Positions 27,259-36,786 of a stretch of DNA of 64,000 nucleotides are shown piece after piece (positions within the stretch are counted from its first letter, which is position 1; every line of letters starts with the position of its first letter). The notes beneath the pieces were generated by a model. The model did no database searches and was not told the origin of the DNA. It saw only the letters and a list, made by a program, of their open reading frames with translations. Made by a program: the position numbers and the translations under genes. The stretch lies in contig DMMZ01000043.1 of assembly GCA_003452915.1 (NCBI GenBank), positions 9,864-73,863 on the forward strand. The letters run 5' to 3'. Source of the stretch: Clostridiales bacterium (GTDB taxonomy: Bacteria > Bacillota > Clostridia > Oscillospirales > CAG-382).

Positions 27259-27387
27259 GATTTATCATCCTCTTCCTTACAATAAAATAAAATTATTTCG
27301 TTGTTTTGACGTTTATAAGTTATTTTACTCTATCAAATAAAAGAAGTCGATCGCAAATAACATTCGACTTCTTTCGATAAATTGTCT

Positions 27388-27463
27388 TGGTGGAACATAG
27401 GAGACTTGAACCCCTGACCCCCACACTGCCAGTGTGGTGCGCTCCCAGCTGCGCTAATGCCCC
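27388..27463 (-). tRNA. tRNA-Ala (anticodon GGC)
   Basis: On the minus strand: acceptor GGGGCAT/ATGTTCC (with two G-U pairs), D-arm with AGCTGGGA, anticodon stem CCACA/TGTGG with loop CTGGCAG giving GGC, T-arm with GTTCAAG, and an encoded CCA end. Confidence 0.93.
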
Positions 27464-27541
27464 GTTAATATTATTATATAAATAATATCATGAATAGAAT
27501 AAAAAAGCAAGTTCATATTATAATACAAAGAGAATGCTTTT

Positions 27542-28414
27542 TTGGGGGGATTAATTATAAAAAAGACTGCGGTTCTTCTTTTTTTAATAATTTTGTCCTT
27601 AATTTTTCCGCTTACGGCTTCTGCAGACATGGGACCGAAGCCGAAGCTGACTGTCATAGTTGAAAATCCTCCGGAGGAAGAATATTACCTTGATTTGTTA
27701 ATAAATTACGACCTGCCGCAGGTTGATAATCTCGCCGACTTGCGGAATACTCTTAATCACGATAAGTTAAAGTTGCTGGAGGAATATAACCAAAACGGTT
27801 GGTGCAGTGCACTTTCACATGGGACAAGAGTTCCGCTTTGGGGTGAGCTGATCGGTGAAAAAATAGATGGAGTAAATGTCCATACTTTTGGATATTTCGG
27901 GCTGCCTGATGTTTATAAAATAATAATTGTTACACCAGAAAACGAGTTAAGAATTACCCGTACAGTTGAAAGAAGTTCTTATACTTCAACGGTTTATTAC
28001 GATTATGAAACAGGTAAGCTGACCGAACAAAAAGGGCTTTCGCTTGCATGGACCTATACAAAGCAGTTCTTGATGAGTTTTGTTTGCACTATTATATTAG
28101 AGGGGTTCATACTATTATTATTCAGATTTAAAACAGCTCACACACTTTTTGTATTTTTTATCATTAATCTTATTACCCAAGCATTTTTAACAATAATAAT
28201 GTCAACTTCATTTTTACTTTTCGGAATATACGCAAGCTATGCGGTGCTTTTTGCCGTCGAAATTATTATTACGGCTTTTGAAGCAACAGCTTATGCTTTT
28301 ATTATTAAAGAGGGCAAAAAAAGAAAAAGGGTAGCCTACGCTGTGATTGCCAACATTGTCAGCAGTCTTGCATTGCTCCCTTTAATGTATTTCGAGTATA
28401 TTTTGTTTTTGTAA
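27542..28414 (+). CDS. Secreted/membrane protein with signal peptide and four C-terminal membrane helices
   Basis: Up to 290 residues. A cleavable-looking signal ends near LTASADMGPKP; an outer domain of about 150 residues follows (PEEEYYLDLLINYDLP, WGELIGEKIDGVNVHTFGYFG), then about four transmembrane segments in the last 120 residues. The conserved DMGPKPKL start of the mature part resembles a family of uncharacterised Firmicutes proteins. The start is uncertain: TTG 27542 is the only ordinary start codon, but GGGGGGA (27544-27550) lies inside the frame, pointing to ATT 27554 or ATA 27557. Confidence 0.6.
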   Translation: MGGLIIKKTAVLLFLIILSLIFPLTASADMGPKPKLTVIVENPPEEEYYLDLLINYDLPQVDNLADLRNTLNHDKLKLLEEYNQNGWCSALSHGTRVPLWGELIGEKIDGVNVHTFGYFGLPDVYKIIIVTPENELRITRTVERSSYTSTVYYDYETGKLTEQKGLSLAWTYTKQFLMSFVCTIILEGFILLLFRFKTAHTLFVFFIINLITQAFLTIIMSTSFLLFGIYASYAVLFAVEIIITAFEATAYAFIIKEGKKRKRVAYAVIANIVSSLALLPLMYFEYILFL

Positions 28415-28756
28415 TTACATTTCCCTTGATGTTATAAGGTTTGCACCTGTTCCTGCAAGATCTTTAATCAGAATCTGCCCTGCTTTGACAGGGCTTTTTT
28501 CTTTGTAGGTATGGATTGTCTTCATACAGTCAAAAAGCTTGTCCTTCGGAATAGGTTTGTCGGTACGCACAGGCAGTCGGCGGTGGATTGCACCTTCTAT
28601 TAAAACAGTTGAGGTCAATATTCGAAGCGGATTTGTTGCTTCGTTTTTGCCGTATTCCGTACCCTTGGGACAACTGTTTCCTGTGACATTCAGCGTCACC
28701 TCATCTACTTTTAATCTACACCCTCTCGGGCAGACGGTACAAATAAATTCCTTCAT
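28415..28756 (-). CDS. DUF1667 protein of the glycerol-3-phosphate oxidation trio
   Basis: 113 residues with CTVCPRGC (6-13) and GNSCPKG near 26-32, a Cys-rich site likely to hold an iron-sulfur cluster. DUF1667 proteins are encoded with the two flavoproteins that follow upstream here, and the family is regularly found in glycerol and glycerol-3-phosphate loci of Clostridia. Overlaps the upstream gene by 4 bases (coupled translation) and abuts the convergent 27542 gene. Confidence 0.88.
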   Translation of the reverse strand: MKEFICTVCPRGCRLKVDEVTLNVTGNSCPKGTEYGKNEATNPLRILTSTVLIEGAIHRRLPVRTDKPIPKDKLFDCMKTIHTYKEKSPVKAGQILIKDLAGTGANLITSREM

Positions 28757-30021
28757 TTTGCACCTCCACTTATAGAAACAGTAATATTCTCACTTACGTC
28801 TGCGAGTAGTTTTTTAGGAATAACAATTCGCTCCATCTCACCCGGGGCAAGGAATTCCCGCTTAAAGGAAGCAATTTTACCGTTTTCTGAGCTTACTTCG
28901 ATAACAGAATTCTCCGACTTTGCTTTAACACGGAAGAAAATCTCAAGACCTTTTTCTACTCTGTCAATAACAGCTATCTGGGGAACGGTATAACCTACTC
29001 CGTTCCCGTTTTTTATAGTAACAGCCGATTTTCTATCGTTAGAAATATAGCCGTTTTTAATAAATTCCGCAGCGTTTTTGCCGGCCTTTTCACTCTCTGC
29101 CGAAACATAATCAACCAAGTCATGAACGTGCAAAACATTGCCGCAGGCGAAAATTCCGTCTGTTTCGGTCTGCATATCGTCGTAAACAATAGCTCCGTTT
29201 GTTCTGAAATCTATCGGAATGCCTGCTGATCTTGTCAGTTCGTTTTCCGGAATAAGTCCAACACTGAGAAGCAGGGTGTCACAGTTAAACTCTTTTTCGG
29301 TTCCCAATATAGGCTTGTAATTACTGTCAACCTGTGATATAACTACCTTTTCAATGCGGTTTTTTCCTATAACTTCGGTTACAGTATGCGAAAGATAAAG
29401 CGGTATTCCAAAGTCGTCAAGACACTGTGCGATGTTTCGGCTTAATCCATTGGAGTGGGGCATAAGCTCTGAAACCGCAAGAACATTAGCACCCTCAAGC
29501 GTCATTCGGCGAGCCATAATTAGCCCAATATCACCACTACCGAGAATAACCACACGCTTGCCAACAAGGTAACCGTTTATATTCATATAACGCTGTGCAC
29601 TGCCTGCGGAAAAAATTCCGCTACCTCTGTCACCCGGCATTCCAATTGGACCTCTGTTTCGTTCACGGCAGCCCATTGCAAGGATTATAGCTTTGGCATT
29701 TATAATAAAAAGTCCGTTGGTTTTATTTACACAGGTTATTTGCTTGTCGGAGTTAAGCGACAAGACCATAGTCCCAAGCATAACTTTAATATTAGTTTCA
29801 GTAAGACGATTAATAAACCTAGTCGCATATTCGGGACCTGTTAATTCCTGCCCGAATCTATGCAGACCAAAACCGTTATGTATGCACTGGTTGAGTATTC
29901 CGCCCAGTTCAACATCACGCTCAAGTATAACAATCTTCTCTATACCATTTTCGTATGCTGCAATCGCCGCTGCAAGTCCGGCAGGACCGCCGCCGATAAC
30001 GACTAAATCATATTCAAGCAT
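28753..30021 (-). CDS. FAD/NAD(P)-dependent oxidoreductase (second subunit of the GlpA-type trio)
   Basis: 422 residues. FAD site VVIGGGPAGLAAAIAAYENG at 7-26, second Rossmann motif VVILGSGDIGLIMARR, and a closing GIFACGNVLHVHDL motif. It carries NQCIHNGFGLHRFG, typical of the oxidoreductases paired with GlpA-like dehydrogenases. Likely transfers electrons between the dehydrogenase and NAD(P) or a carrier. TTG/ATG choice: ATG 30021 follows a weak GGGGATAAATC site. Confidence 0.87.
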   Translation of the reverse strand: MLEYDLVVIGGGPAGLAAAIAAYENGIEKIVILERDVELGGILNQCIHNGFGLHRFGQELTGPEYATRFINRLTETNIKVMLGTMVLSLNSDKQITCVNKTNGLFIINAKAIILAMGCRERNRGPIGMPGDRGSGIFSAGSAQRYMNINGYLVGKRVVILGSGDIGLIMARRMTLEGANVLAVSELMPHSNGLSRNIAQCLDDFGIPLYLSHTVTEVIGKNRIEKVVISQVDSNYKPILGTEKEFNCDTLLLSVGLIPENELTRSAGIPIDFRTNGAIVYDDMQTETDGIFACGNVLHVHDLVDYVSAESEKAGKNAAEFIKNGYISNDRKSAVTIKNGNGVGYTVPQIAVIDRVEKGLEIFFRVKAKSENSVIEVSSENGKIASFKREFLAPGEMERIVIPKKLLADVSENITVSISGGAK

Positions 30022-30054
30022 TTTTTTGATTTATCCCCTAATAATAAACTAAGA

Positions 30055-31479
30055 TTAAAACTCACCTAACACTATATACGAGCCTTTTTTATCCTGCTCA
30101 ACCTGCTCGAAAGGAATACCTAACTCACGACTGATAATCTCGTGAACTCTCGGAGAACAAAATCCTCCCTGACATCTGCCCATACCTGTTCCTGCTCGTC
30201 TTTTTACACCGTCAAGTGTTCTTGGAGGTAACGGAGAATGCAAAGCCTGTAAAATTTCACCCTCTGTGATAGTATTGCAGCGGCAGACTATGTTACCGTA
30301 TGCAGGGTTCTCTTTTATACATTTTTTCTTTTCTTCGTCAGAAAGCTCGTTAAACACAATTCGTTTTCTGCTGTCAGAATAGTTTTCTTTTTGCTCTAAC
30401 TCAAGTCCACTCTTTTCTAAAAGCTCTAAAACATACTCTGCAATAGCAGGAGCGGCGGATAAACCCGGGGACTTAATTCCTGCAACATTTATAAAACGAG
30501 GAGAAAAAGAAGCAGGTTCTATTATAAAATCATCTCTTGTGGAAATTGCTCTCAAGCCTGAAAAATTCCGTACATTATCGCGATAATTTATTTTATCGGT
30601 CGTATGTTTAGCTGTATTTGCTACAAAATCAAGTCCCTCACGGGTTGTAGCTAAATCATCGGACTTATTATCAATCTCGGCATTAGGACCAACAATAAGA
30701 TTTCCCGATGTTGTGGGAGAAACTAATATACCCTTACCAGCCTTTGTGGGGCATTGGAAAAGTATGTGATGTATTAGCTCGCCTTGATTTTTGTCAAGCA
30801 AATAATATTGTCCCTTAGAGGGCAATATCGAAAAATCACATTCTCCTGCCATTTTGCATATGATATCAGAATGTATTCCTGCTGCATTTATTATATAATT
30901 TGCTTGTATTTTCTGCCTACTGGTGGTTATTTTAAAATAATCGTTAATATTTTCTATTGCTGTTACTTCGTTTTCCAGGAAAAATTCACAGCCATTCTCA
31001 GCCGCAACCTCGCACATAGCGGTGCAAAGCTCCCATGGAGAAACAACAGCTGCGCTTGGTGCCCAAAGAGAACCTTTTATGTGTTTATCTATATTCGGTT
31101 CTTTTGCAAACGTCTCTTCCGCTTTTAAAATCTGCATATCAGGAACGCCGTTGATTTTACCACGTTCGTATAGCTTATTAATCGTCTTCAAATCCTGTTC
31201 GTTAAATGCAAGAACCAACGAACCAATTTGTTTATATGGGACAGAAAGTCTTGGTGCAAGTTCTTTAATCAAAGCCGTTCCACGAACATTCAACCGTGCC
31301 ATAAGCGTGTCCGGCTCAGGATCATATCCGGCATGAATAATTGCACTGTTTGCCTTTGTAGTACCCATGGAAACATCGGTTTCTTTTTCGATTACGCATA
31401 TCTTAAGCTTCTTCTGCGAAAGCAAAAAGCTAACAGAAGCACCGCAAATACCAGCACCGATTATCGCAACATCGTACAT
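30055..31479 (-). CDS. GlpA-type FAD-dependent glycerol-3-phosphate dehydrogenase with BFD-like [2Fe-2S] domain
   Basis: 474 residues. FAD motif VAIIGAGICGASV starts at residue 4 and the DAO fold covers about 1-370. The C-terminal Fer2_BFD domain has CRCNTITEGE and CQGGFC. Oxidises glycerol-3-phosphate to dihydroxyacetone phosphate, passing electrons to the flavoprotein encoded next. ATG 31479 is preferred over the upstream TTG. Head of a three-gene leftward operon; no glycerol kinase or facilitator lies in the window. Confidence 0.87.
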   Translation of the reverse strand: MYDVAIIGAGICGASVSFLLSQKKLKICVIEKETDVSMGTTKANSAIIHAGYDPEPDTLMARLNVRGTALIKELAPRLSVPYKQIGSLVLAFNEQDLKTINKLYERGKINGVPDMQILKAEETFAKEPNIDKHIKGSLWAPSAAVVSPWELCTAMCEVAAENGCEFFLENEVTAIENINDYFKITTSRQKIQANYIINAAGIHSDIICKMAGECDFSILPSKGQYYLLDKNQGELIHHILFQCPTKAGKGILVSPTTSGNLIVGPNAEIDNKSDDLATTREGLDFVANTAKHTTDKINYRDNVRNFSGLRAISTRDDFIIEPASFSPRFINVAGIKSPGLSAAPAIAEYVLELLEKSGLELEQKENYSDSRKRIVFNELSDEEKKKCIKENPAYGNIVCRCNTITEGEILQALHSPLPPRTLDGVKRRAGTGMGRCQGGFCSPRVHEIISRELGIPFEQVEQDKKGSYIVLGEF

Positions 31480-31564
31480 AATAATCACCAATATAAATAT
31501 CTATTTATAAATCAAAACAATGCGAAATAAAAAACTCTATTAAACCGTGTATTTATATTCCGTT

Positions 31565-33382
31565 TTATTTTTTTGATTTGTCTTTCGCACGTAAAGCACC
31601 GACTAAAATTCTTTTTCTTAGTCTAATCGATTTTGGTGTAACTTCTATAAGTTCATCCTCACCGATAAATTCAAGTGCTTCCTCAAGGCTCATTTTCTTG
31701 GGAGTGACAAGACGAAGTGCCTCATCCGCTCCTGTTGAGCGAATAGCTGTCAAATGCTTTTTCTTGCAGACGTTGACAACGATATCCTCACCCTTGGGAG
31801 ACATTCCAACAAGCATTCCCTCATAAACCTTTGTTGCAGGATTGATAAACATTATACCTCTATCCTGAGCGTTGAAAAGACCGTAGGAGGTTGCTTCACC
31901 TGTTTCGTAAGCAATTAGAGAACCTGTAAAACGCTTTTGAATTTCACCCCTATCAGGCTGATAACCCTCAAAAAGTGTGTTTATAGTACCTTCACCCTTG
32001 GTGTCGGTTAAAAATTCAGTCTTGTAACCAAAAAGTCCTCTGGTGGGGATAAGAAATTCAAGGTGCATACGTTCACCCTTGGGACGCATTTCGACAAGCT
32101 CACCCTTTCGGTAACCCATACGCTCCATAACAGCACTTACGCTTTCCCTCGGAACATCGATAATGCAACGGTCAATAGGCTCACAGACAACTCCGTCAAT
32201 TTCTCTGTAAATAATTCTGGGAGTGCTGACCATAAATTCATAGCCCTCACGTCTCATGTTCTCCATCAATATCGAAAGGTGCATTTCGCCACGTCCGCAA
32301 ACATTGTAGCTGTCGGCACTGTTGGTTTCGCTTACACGGAGTGACATATCCTTAATAGCTTCTTTAAAGAGGTAATCTCTTATATGACGTGTGGTAACAT
32401 ATTTACCTTCTCTGCCTGCAAACGGACTGTTATTAACCGAGAAGGTCATTTCCATTGTCGGTTCACCGATTTTCACAAATGGTAGCGGATCAGCCGCTAA
32501 AGCCGAACAAATTGTATTTCCGATAGAAATATCCTCAATACCCGAAATGCAGACTATATCGCCTACCGAGCCTGATTCGGCAGGTACTCTCGCAAGTCCA
32601 TCGATCTGAAACATAGCAGTAATACGACTCTTGCGGTTGACATCGGTCAAATGGTAATCACAAACCAAAACATCCTGTTTTAGCTTGAAACTTCCACGTT
32701 CGATTCTTCCTATCGCAATTTTACCTACATATTCGTTATAATCGACAGAAGATACAAGCATTTGACCTTCGCCGTTCTCGTCACCCTCAGGTGCTGGAAT
32801 GTGCTGAAGAATCATTTCAAAGAGAGGAGTAAGGTCGCTGCCAGCATCATCAGGTGTAAGAGATGCTGTACCTTTTCTGCCTGAGCAGAAAACAACCGGT
32901 GAATCCAGCTGTTCATCGTTCGCATCAAGCTCAAGTAAAAGCTCAAGAACCTCATCGGGCACTTCATAAACTCTTGCATCAGGACGGTCTATTTTATTTA
33001 TAACAACAATAACCTTATGTCCGAGTTCAATAGCCTTTTGCAATACAAAACGAGTTTGTGGCATAGGACCTTCAGCAGCGTCTACCAAAAGAAGAACGCC
33101 GTTAACCATTTTTAATATACGCTCAACCTCGCCGCTGAAGTCGGCGTGTCCGGGAGTGTCTACAATGTTTATTTTAGCATCCTTGTAAAAGGTGGATGTA
33201 TTCTTCGCAAGAATTGTAATTCCACGCTCTCTTTCAAGATCGTTGGAATCCATTATTCGCTCTCCGATTGCTTGGTTTTCACGGAAAAGCCCTCCGAATT
33301 TAAGCATTTCGTCCACTAGCGTAGTCTTGCCATGGTCGACATGCGCAATAATAGCTATATTTCTAAGATCGTTTCTAACCAT
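31565..33382 (-). CDS. typA: TypA/BipA ribosome-associated translational GTPase
   Basis: 605 residues, the family's normal length. P-loop AHVDHGKT (13-20), G2 RGITI (53-57), G3 DTPGHADF (75-82), G4 NKID. EF-G-like domains follow and the TypA-specific C-terminus ends near [18 protein letters not shown]. Acts on 50S assembly and stress or cold adaptation. The upstream gap carries a long AT-rich palindrome. Confidence 0.97.
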   Translation of the reverse strand: MVRNDLRNIAIIAHVDHGKTTLVDEMLKFGGLFRENQAIGERIMDSNDLERERGITILAKNTSTFYKDAKINIVDTPGHADFSGEVERILKMVNGVLLLVDAAEGPMPQTRFVLQKAIELGHKVIVVINKIDRPDARVYEVPDEVLELLLELDANDEQLDSPVVFCSGRKGTASLTPDDAGSDLTPLFEMILQHIPAPEGDENGEGQMLVSSVDYNEYVGKIAIGRIERGSFKLKQDVLVCDYHLTDVNRKSRITAMFQIDGLARVPAESGSVGDIVCISGIEDISIGNTICSALAADPLPFVKIGEPTMEMTFSVNNSPFAGREGKYVTTRHIRDYLFKEAIKDMSLRVSETNSADSYNVCGRGEMHLSILMENMRREGYEFMVSTPRIIYREIDGVVCEPIDRCIIDVPRESVSAVMERMGYRKGELVEMRPKGERMHLEFLIPTRGLFGYKTEFLTDTKGEGTINTLFEGYQPDRGEIQKRFTGSLIAYETGEATSYGLFNAQDRGIMFINPATKVYEGMLVGMSPKGEDIVVNVCKKKHLTAIRSTGADEALRLVTPKKMSLEEALEFIGEDELIEVTPKSIRLRKRILVGALRAKDKSKK

Positions 33383-33449
33383 ATTATAAAAAAAGTTCCT
33401 TCCAAAAGGCTAATGCTGTTTAACCCTTATAAATTAATTAATTCTCGTA

Positions 33450-33484
33450 GTTAAGATTAAAAAATACCGTTTTTTAATCTTAAC
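33450..33484. repeat. Perfect AT-rich inverted repeat between divergent typA and the SleC-like gene
   Basis: GTTAAGATTAAAAAA (33450-33464) and TTTTTTAATCTTAAC (33470-33484) are perfect 15-base inverted copies around TACCG. It may be an operator, a cruciform or a terminator-like hairpin (T-run in either direction inside the stem). It is about 70 bases before typA and 95 before the rightward gene. Confidence 0.7.
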
Positions 33485-33578
33485 TAAAGCAGTATAACAA
33501 AAACTTACAAAAAATGCAACCTTTTTTATTATTTTGCATAGAATAAATATTGTAAATACATAAAAGGAGCGATCTTGA

Positions 33579-35381
33579 TTGGTAAAAGGGTGTTCGGGAA
33601 ATATAATTCTCAGGCTTACAAAAGGAGGGGAGCCCGAGCCGATATTCAACGCCGGGGTGATAATAGGTGAAGGAGAAAAAGAACAAACATTACTTACAGA
33701 TACCGACGGCAGAGTGGACTTTACATATTACGCTCCACAAGCAACATTGTCATTAAATCCATTATCCGAAAAAAGGCCGTATTCGATTTGCGACATAAGG
33801 ATAAGTGCATCTGGTATAAATGATATAAGAATAATCGGTTGTCAGGTTTTTGATGATGTTTCAACAATACTTAACTGCGAAGTAACCACTCACAGAGAAG
33901 GTACACCTGTAAAAAAACAAACAACACGGATACCGGTTCATCGTTTATGGGCATTAAATCCGAAAAATAATGATAGTGGTATTTTTTGGGGCGATATTTC
34001 AACAAATTCAAAAAGTTATTTTAAAATTATTGATATGAGTAGAAAAAGCCATTTGGAAGAGCTGCCTGAATATATTGTTGTCCATTGCGGAAAAGCAAAT
34101 GAAGAAGCTATAAATAAAACAGTTAGTTTCTCTGAGTACATAAAAAACGTAGCATCGGGCGTACTTTATCCGACATGGCCGGAAGCGGCTTTACAAGCAA
34201 ATATATTAGCGTTAATATCACTTGCAAAAAACAGGCTTTATACAAATTATTATCGCTCGCTCGGATACGGATTTGATATAGCTGCTGAGCAGGATGGTTT
34301 TCTGCGTTTTTGCGAAGGAAGAATGCACTTTGAGCCTATATGCAGAATAGTCGGAGAGCTTCTAAATTGCTACATCGTTAAAAACGGATATAAAGAACCT
34401 TTATGCACAAAACTTTGCGACGGAGTAAGAGTACCGCTAGGCGGATTATCACAGTGGGGAAGTGTTACAATGGCACAAAAAGGGAATTCAAGAGATGAGA
34501 TATTAATGCAGTATTATGGGGACAATATACAAATAAAAATGAGCGAACCTACCCATAAAGAAATATTTTTAGAATCACTACAAAAGGGCTGTATCAGTTC
34601 AAAAGTAAAAATGATACAAAGGATACTTAATCGGGTAGCATTATTTTACCCAACTATACCGTTCATCAGAGATGCAGAGGGTAGCTTTGGCTCATTAACC
34701 GAAGCAGCTGTAAAGGCATACCAACGCTTTTTTAAACTGCCTATGAACGGCATAATTGACCGCCTTACCTGGGACAGCATTGTATATGTCAATAATTCAA
34801 TAAACAAATATGCAGAATTTACCGGAAGACAAAAAGTCATATATGATGACAAGGTACTTATATACGGTGACATGGGAAATGAAGTTGTAAAACTGCAGCA
34901 TTCTATTAACAGCCTGTCACGTAAGCTGGGCGAAAAATGCATACCAAAAGTAAACATAAACGGTAGATTTGATGATCGTACAAGAAATAGTGTTACCTTC
35001 TATCAGAAATATAAGAAAATACCATTATCGGGTGTGGCAGATAAAAATACAAGAAAATTCATTAATGATGAATGTTGCGATTTTATAGCTACGGGCGGGT
35101 GTACGACCTCCGAAAAAAAGAAATACCCCGGTTATCCCGTTGTCAGGGGTTCCGAGGGTGAGGATGTTATTTATATACAAAATGCAATAAACGCAATAAA
35201 AACATTAATTACCGGCAAGCCCGAGCTGGTTATTGATGGTGTGTTCGGCGAAAAAACATACAAAGCGCTTATAGACATACAAACCATCTTTGGACTTAAT
35301 CCGGACGGAGTTGTGGAGGATAACACCTGGGTTATGCTGGAATGTGAATGTCCACAGACAGGTACTTCTGCAGTAGGATAA
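33579..35381 (+). CDS. SleC-like protein: SpoIID-like domain plus three peptidoglycan-binding domains
   Basis: 600 residues, no signal peptide. N-terminal beta domain (about 1-135) like that of clostridial SleC/spore-cortex proteins. A SpoIID-type segment follows (about 185-330, with YPTWPEAALQANILALISLA and a YGFDI strand). Then come three PG_binding_1 units at roughly 345-410, 430-505 and 520-595 (each with the F/Y-Q and DG.FG or NGRFD patterns). SleC enzymes degrade spore cortex during germination; the catalytic status here cannot be settled by eye. TTG 33579 has AGGAGC 8 bases upstream. Confidence 0.75.
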   Translation: MVKGCSGNIILRLTKGGEPEPIFNAGVIIGEGEKEQTLLTDTDGRVDFTYYAPQATLSLNPLSEKRPYSICDIRISASGINDIRIIGCQVFDDVSTILNCEVTTHREGTPVKKQTTRIPVHRLWALNPKNNDSGIFWGDISTNSKSYFKIIDMSRKSHLEELPEYIVVHCGKANEEAINKTVSFSEYIKNVASGVLYPTWPEAALQANILALISLAKNRLYTNYYRSLGYGFDIAAEQDGFLRFCEGRMHFEPICRIVGELLNCYIVKNGYKEPLCTKLCDGVRVPLGGLSQWGSVTMAQKGNSRDEILMQYYGDNIQIKMSEPTHKEIFLESLQKGCISSKVKMIQRILNRVALFYPTIPFIRDAEGSFGSLTEAAVKAYQRFFKLPMNGIIDRLTWDSIVYVNNSINKYAEFTGRQKVIYDDKVLIYGDMGNEVVKLQHSINSLSRKLGEKCIPKVNINGRFDDRTRNSVTFYQKYKKIPLSGVADKNTRKFINDECCDFIATGGCTTSEKKKYPGYPVVRGSEGEDVIYIQNAINAIKTLITGKPELVIDGVFGEKTYKALIDIQTIFGLNPDGVVEDNTWVMLECECPQTGTSAVG

Positions 35382-35903
35382 TTAAATTTTTTCGTTTATT
35401 TCTTTAGTTTCCGGATTATTTTTTCTTGCATTTTCAATAGCATCGTTCATTATTTTTACAAAAATAGCGTTAGGTTCAAATTCTATCATACCCTTTTTGC
35501 CGTTAAAAAGATATACATAAACAAAAGACTGAGCTTTAATATTCTGGCTATAATTATAACGCATTGTCGCGTTTGAAAATTCTTTTGTTTGTTCAAAAGT
35601 TTTTTTGTTTACTAATGCGATCGTAGAAGCTAAATTAAGTGAGCATACAATGGTCATTTTATTACCCACTATTTTAGTTATGATAAAGGTATCTGCTGTT
35701 ATCGTATATTCTATTTCGGTTATGGTATAGCGTATAACTATCATAATTGACATAGCAAGAAACAATACGGCGATAAGCTGTGCAAGAAAACGGTAGGTTT
35801 CAATATATGACGAAGCAATAAATCCGGCACAGGAAAGCACCGAAAGACATATTACTAATAACAAGCACTGGCGGGGATTTCTCTCGGGCTTATACTTATA
35901 CAT
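35382..35903 (-). CDS. Membrane protein with two N-terminal helices and a bPH-like cytosolic domain
   Basis: 173 residues from ATG 35903 (AAAGGAA upstream). Two hydrophobic segments lie at about 14-32 and 38-58. The remaining beta-rich domain includes YTITADTFIITKIVGNKMTIVCSLN-type strands, as in small PH-like membrane proteins of Firmicutes. No function assigned. Its stop abuts the SleC-like gene's stop. Confidence 0.6.
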   Translation of the reverse strand: MYKYKPERNPRQCLLLVICLSVLSCAGFIASSYIETYRFLAQLIAVLFLAMSIMIVIRYTITEIEYTITADTFIITKIVGNKMTIVCSLNLASTIALVNKKTFEQTKEFSNATMRYNYSQNIKAQSFVYVYLFNGKKGMIEFEPNAIFVKIMNDAIENARKNNPETKEINEKI

Positions 35904-35982
35904 GACGAAATTCCTTTCTAAAACATTACATGTTTGCATATAAATAAACAATATAACAATGACGAATTTGGAGGAAAATACT

Positions 35983-36231
35983 ATGCAATTCGATAACGAC
36001 ACTTTGAGAAGGCTTGTTAATCTCGACGATGAGAGCTTTAGAAACATAATAAGGCAGATTTCTGCGGCAGCGGGTGCAGATAGTGCAAAAACCGAGTCTT
36101 TTATAACCGATGTAAGAGGTATTAAGCAAAGTCTGTCAAGAATGTCGCCTGAGCAAGCGGAAAAAATATTAAATTCTGCAGGAAAGGAAAAAAGCGATCA
36201 AATTCTTCGTATAATAAATGGAGGTAGATAA
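35983..36231 (+). CDS. Small soluble helical protein, unknown
   Basis: 82 residues from ATG 35983, which has TTGGAGGAAAA upstream. Predicted all-helical, with SLSRMSPEQAEKILN near 50-65. First of three rightward small genes (35983, 36287, 36787) arranged in series with structured intercistronic elements between them. Not recognised. Confidence 0.6.
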   Translation: MQFDNDTLRRLVNLDDESFRNIIRQISAAAGADSAKTESFITDVRGIKQSLSRMSPEQAEKILNSAGKEKSDQILRIINGGR

Positions 36232-36232
36232 G

Positions 36233-36274
36233 TTTGAAAGTTCGTTACTTTCATCATAAATACCGAGGAAAGGA
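36233..36274 (+). promoter_or_regulatory. Short copy of the modular hairpin/RBS element
   Basis: TTTGAAAGT (36233-36241) pairs with ACTTTCA (36247-36253); the element closes with ACCGAGGAAAGGAA, the same ending as before asnA. The GTTACTTTC...GAGGAAAGGAAT part also matches the end of the element in front of the 20602 gene. Confidence 0.55.
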
Positions 36275-36286
36275 ATGGTCATAAAT

Positions 36287-36685
36287 ATGAGCGAAGATTT
36301 CTCTGATAAAGTGAAAACTTTGTTAGAGGACCCTGATATGCTAGCTAAAATTATCTCGATAGCAGGTAGTTTAGGCGGCGGAAAAACTTCTTCTCCTGCC
36401 GTTTCTCCTGAACCGTCTCCTACAAGAGATAATGCAGTGCAGGACAATCCACTGGGTGTAAATAACAATTCGTGGGCACCTCCGGAATCGATAACGCAGT
36501 TTAATGCTGCACAGGTAATTTCTAAGATTCCGGATGTTGTAAAACCACCATTAAAACAAGATCCAAGATTGGCATTACTTAATTCGTTAAAACCTTTTTT
36601 ACGAAAAGAAAAACAAGTAAAAATAGATAATCTCTCAAGGGCACTTTCGGTTACAAGCTTGATAGATACATTTAAGAAAAAATAA
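36287..36685 (+). CDS. Small Pro/Ser-rich protein, unknown
   Basis: 132 residues from ATG 36287; an ATG at 36275 (four codons earlier) sits too close to GAGGAAAGG to be preferred, but cannot be excluded. Helical N-terminus with EDPDMLAKIISIAGSLGGGK, a low-complexity middle (about 35-65), and a basic helical C-terminus. Similar helical N-termini occur in small Oscillospirales proteins near sporulation genes. Function unknown. Confidence 0.55.
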   Translation: MSEDFSDKVKTLLEDPDMLAKIISIAGSLGGGKTSSPAVSPEPSPTRDNAVQDNPLGVNNNSWAPPESITQFNAAQVISKIPDVVKPPLKQDPRLALLNSLKPFLRKEKQVKIDNLSRALSVTSLIDTFKKK

Positions 36686-36714
36686 AAATAAGTTAAAATA
36701 TCTTTAGGTTTAAG

Positions 36715-36780
36715 GCGCCATTAATCCAACGATAAATGGCGCTGGAATTTTCAATACATAATTTTCGTTGGAGAAATGGA
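36715..36780 (+). promoter_or_regulatory. Switch-like pseudoknot/RBS element, copy B
   Basis: GCGCCATT (36715-36722) pairs with AATGGCGC (36735-36742); the loop TCCAACGA (36725-36732) is complementary to TCGTTGGA (36765-36772), which continues as GAAATGGA 6 bases before the ATG at 36787. Longest hairpin stem (8 bp) of the four copies. Confidence 0.65.
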
Positions 36781-36786
36781 TCTATT

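Noticed and set aside
33535..33570. Sporulation sigma-G-type promoter (GCATA ... CATAAAA) before the SleC-like gene
   Set aside because: The -10-like box overlaps the ribosome site AGGAGC, so the transcript would start too late to translate the gene.
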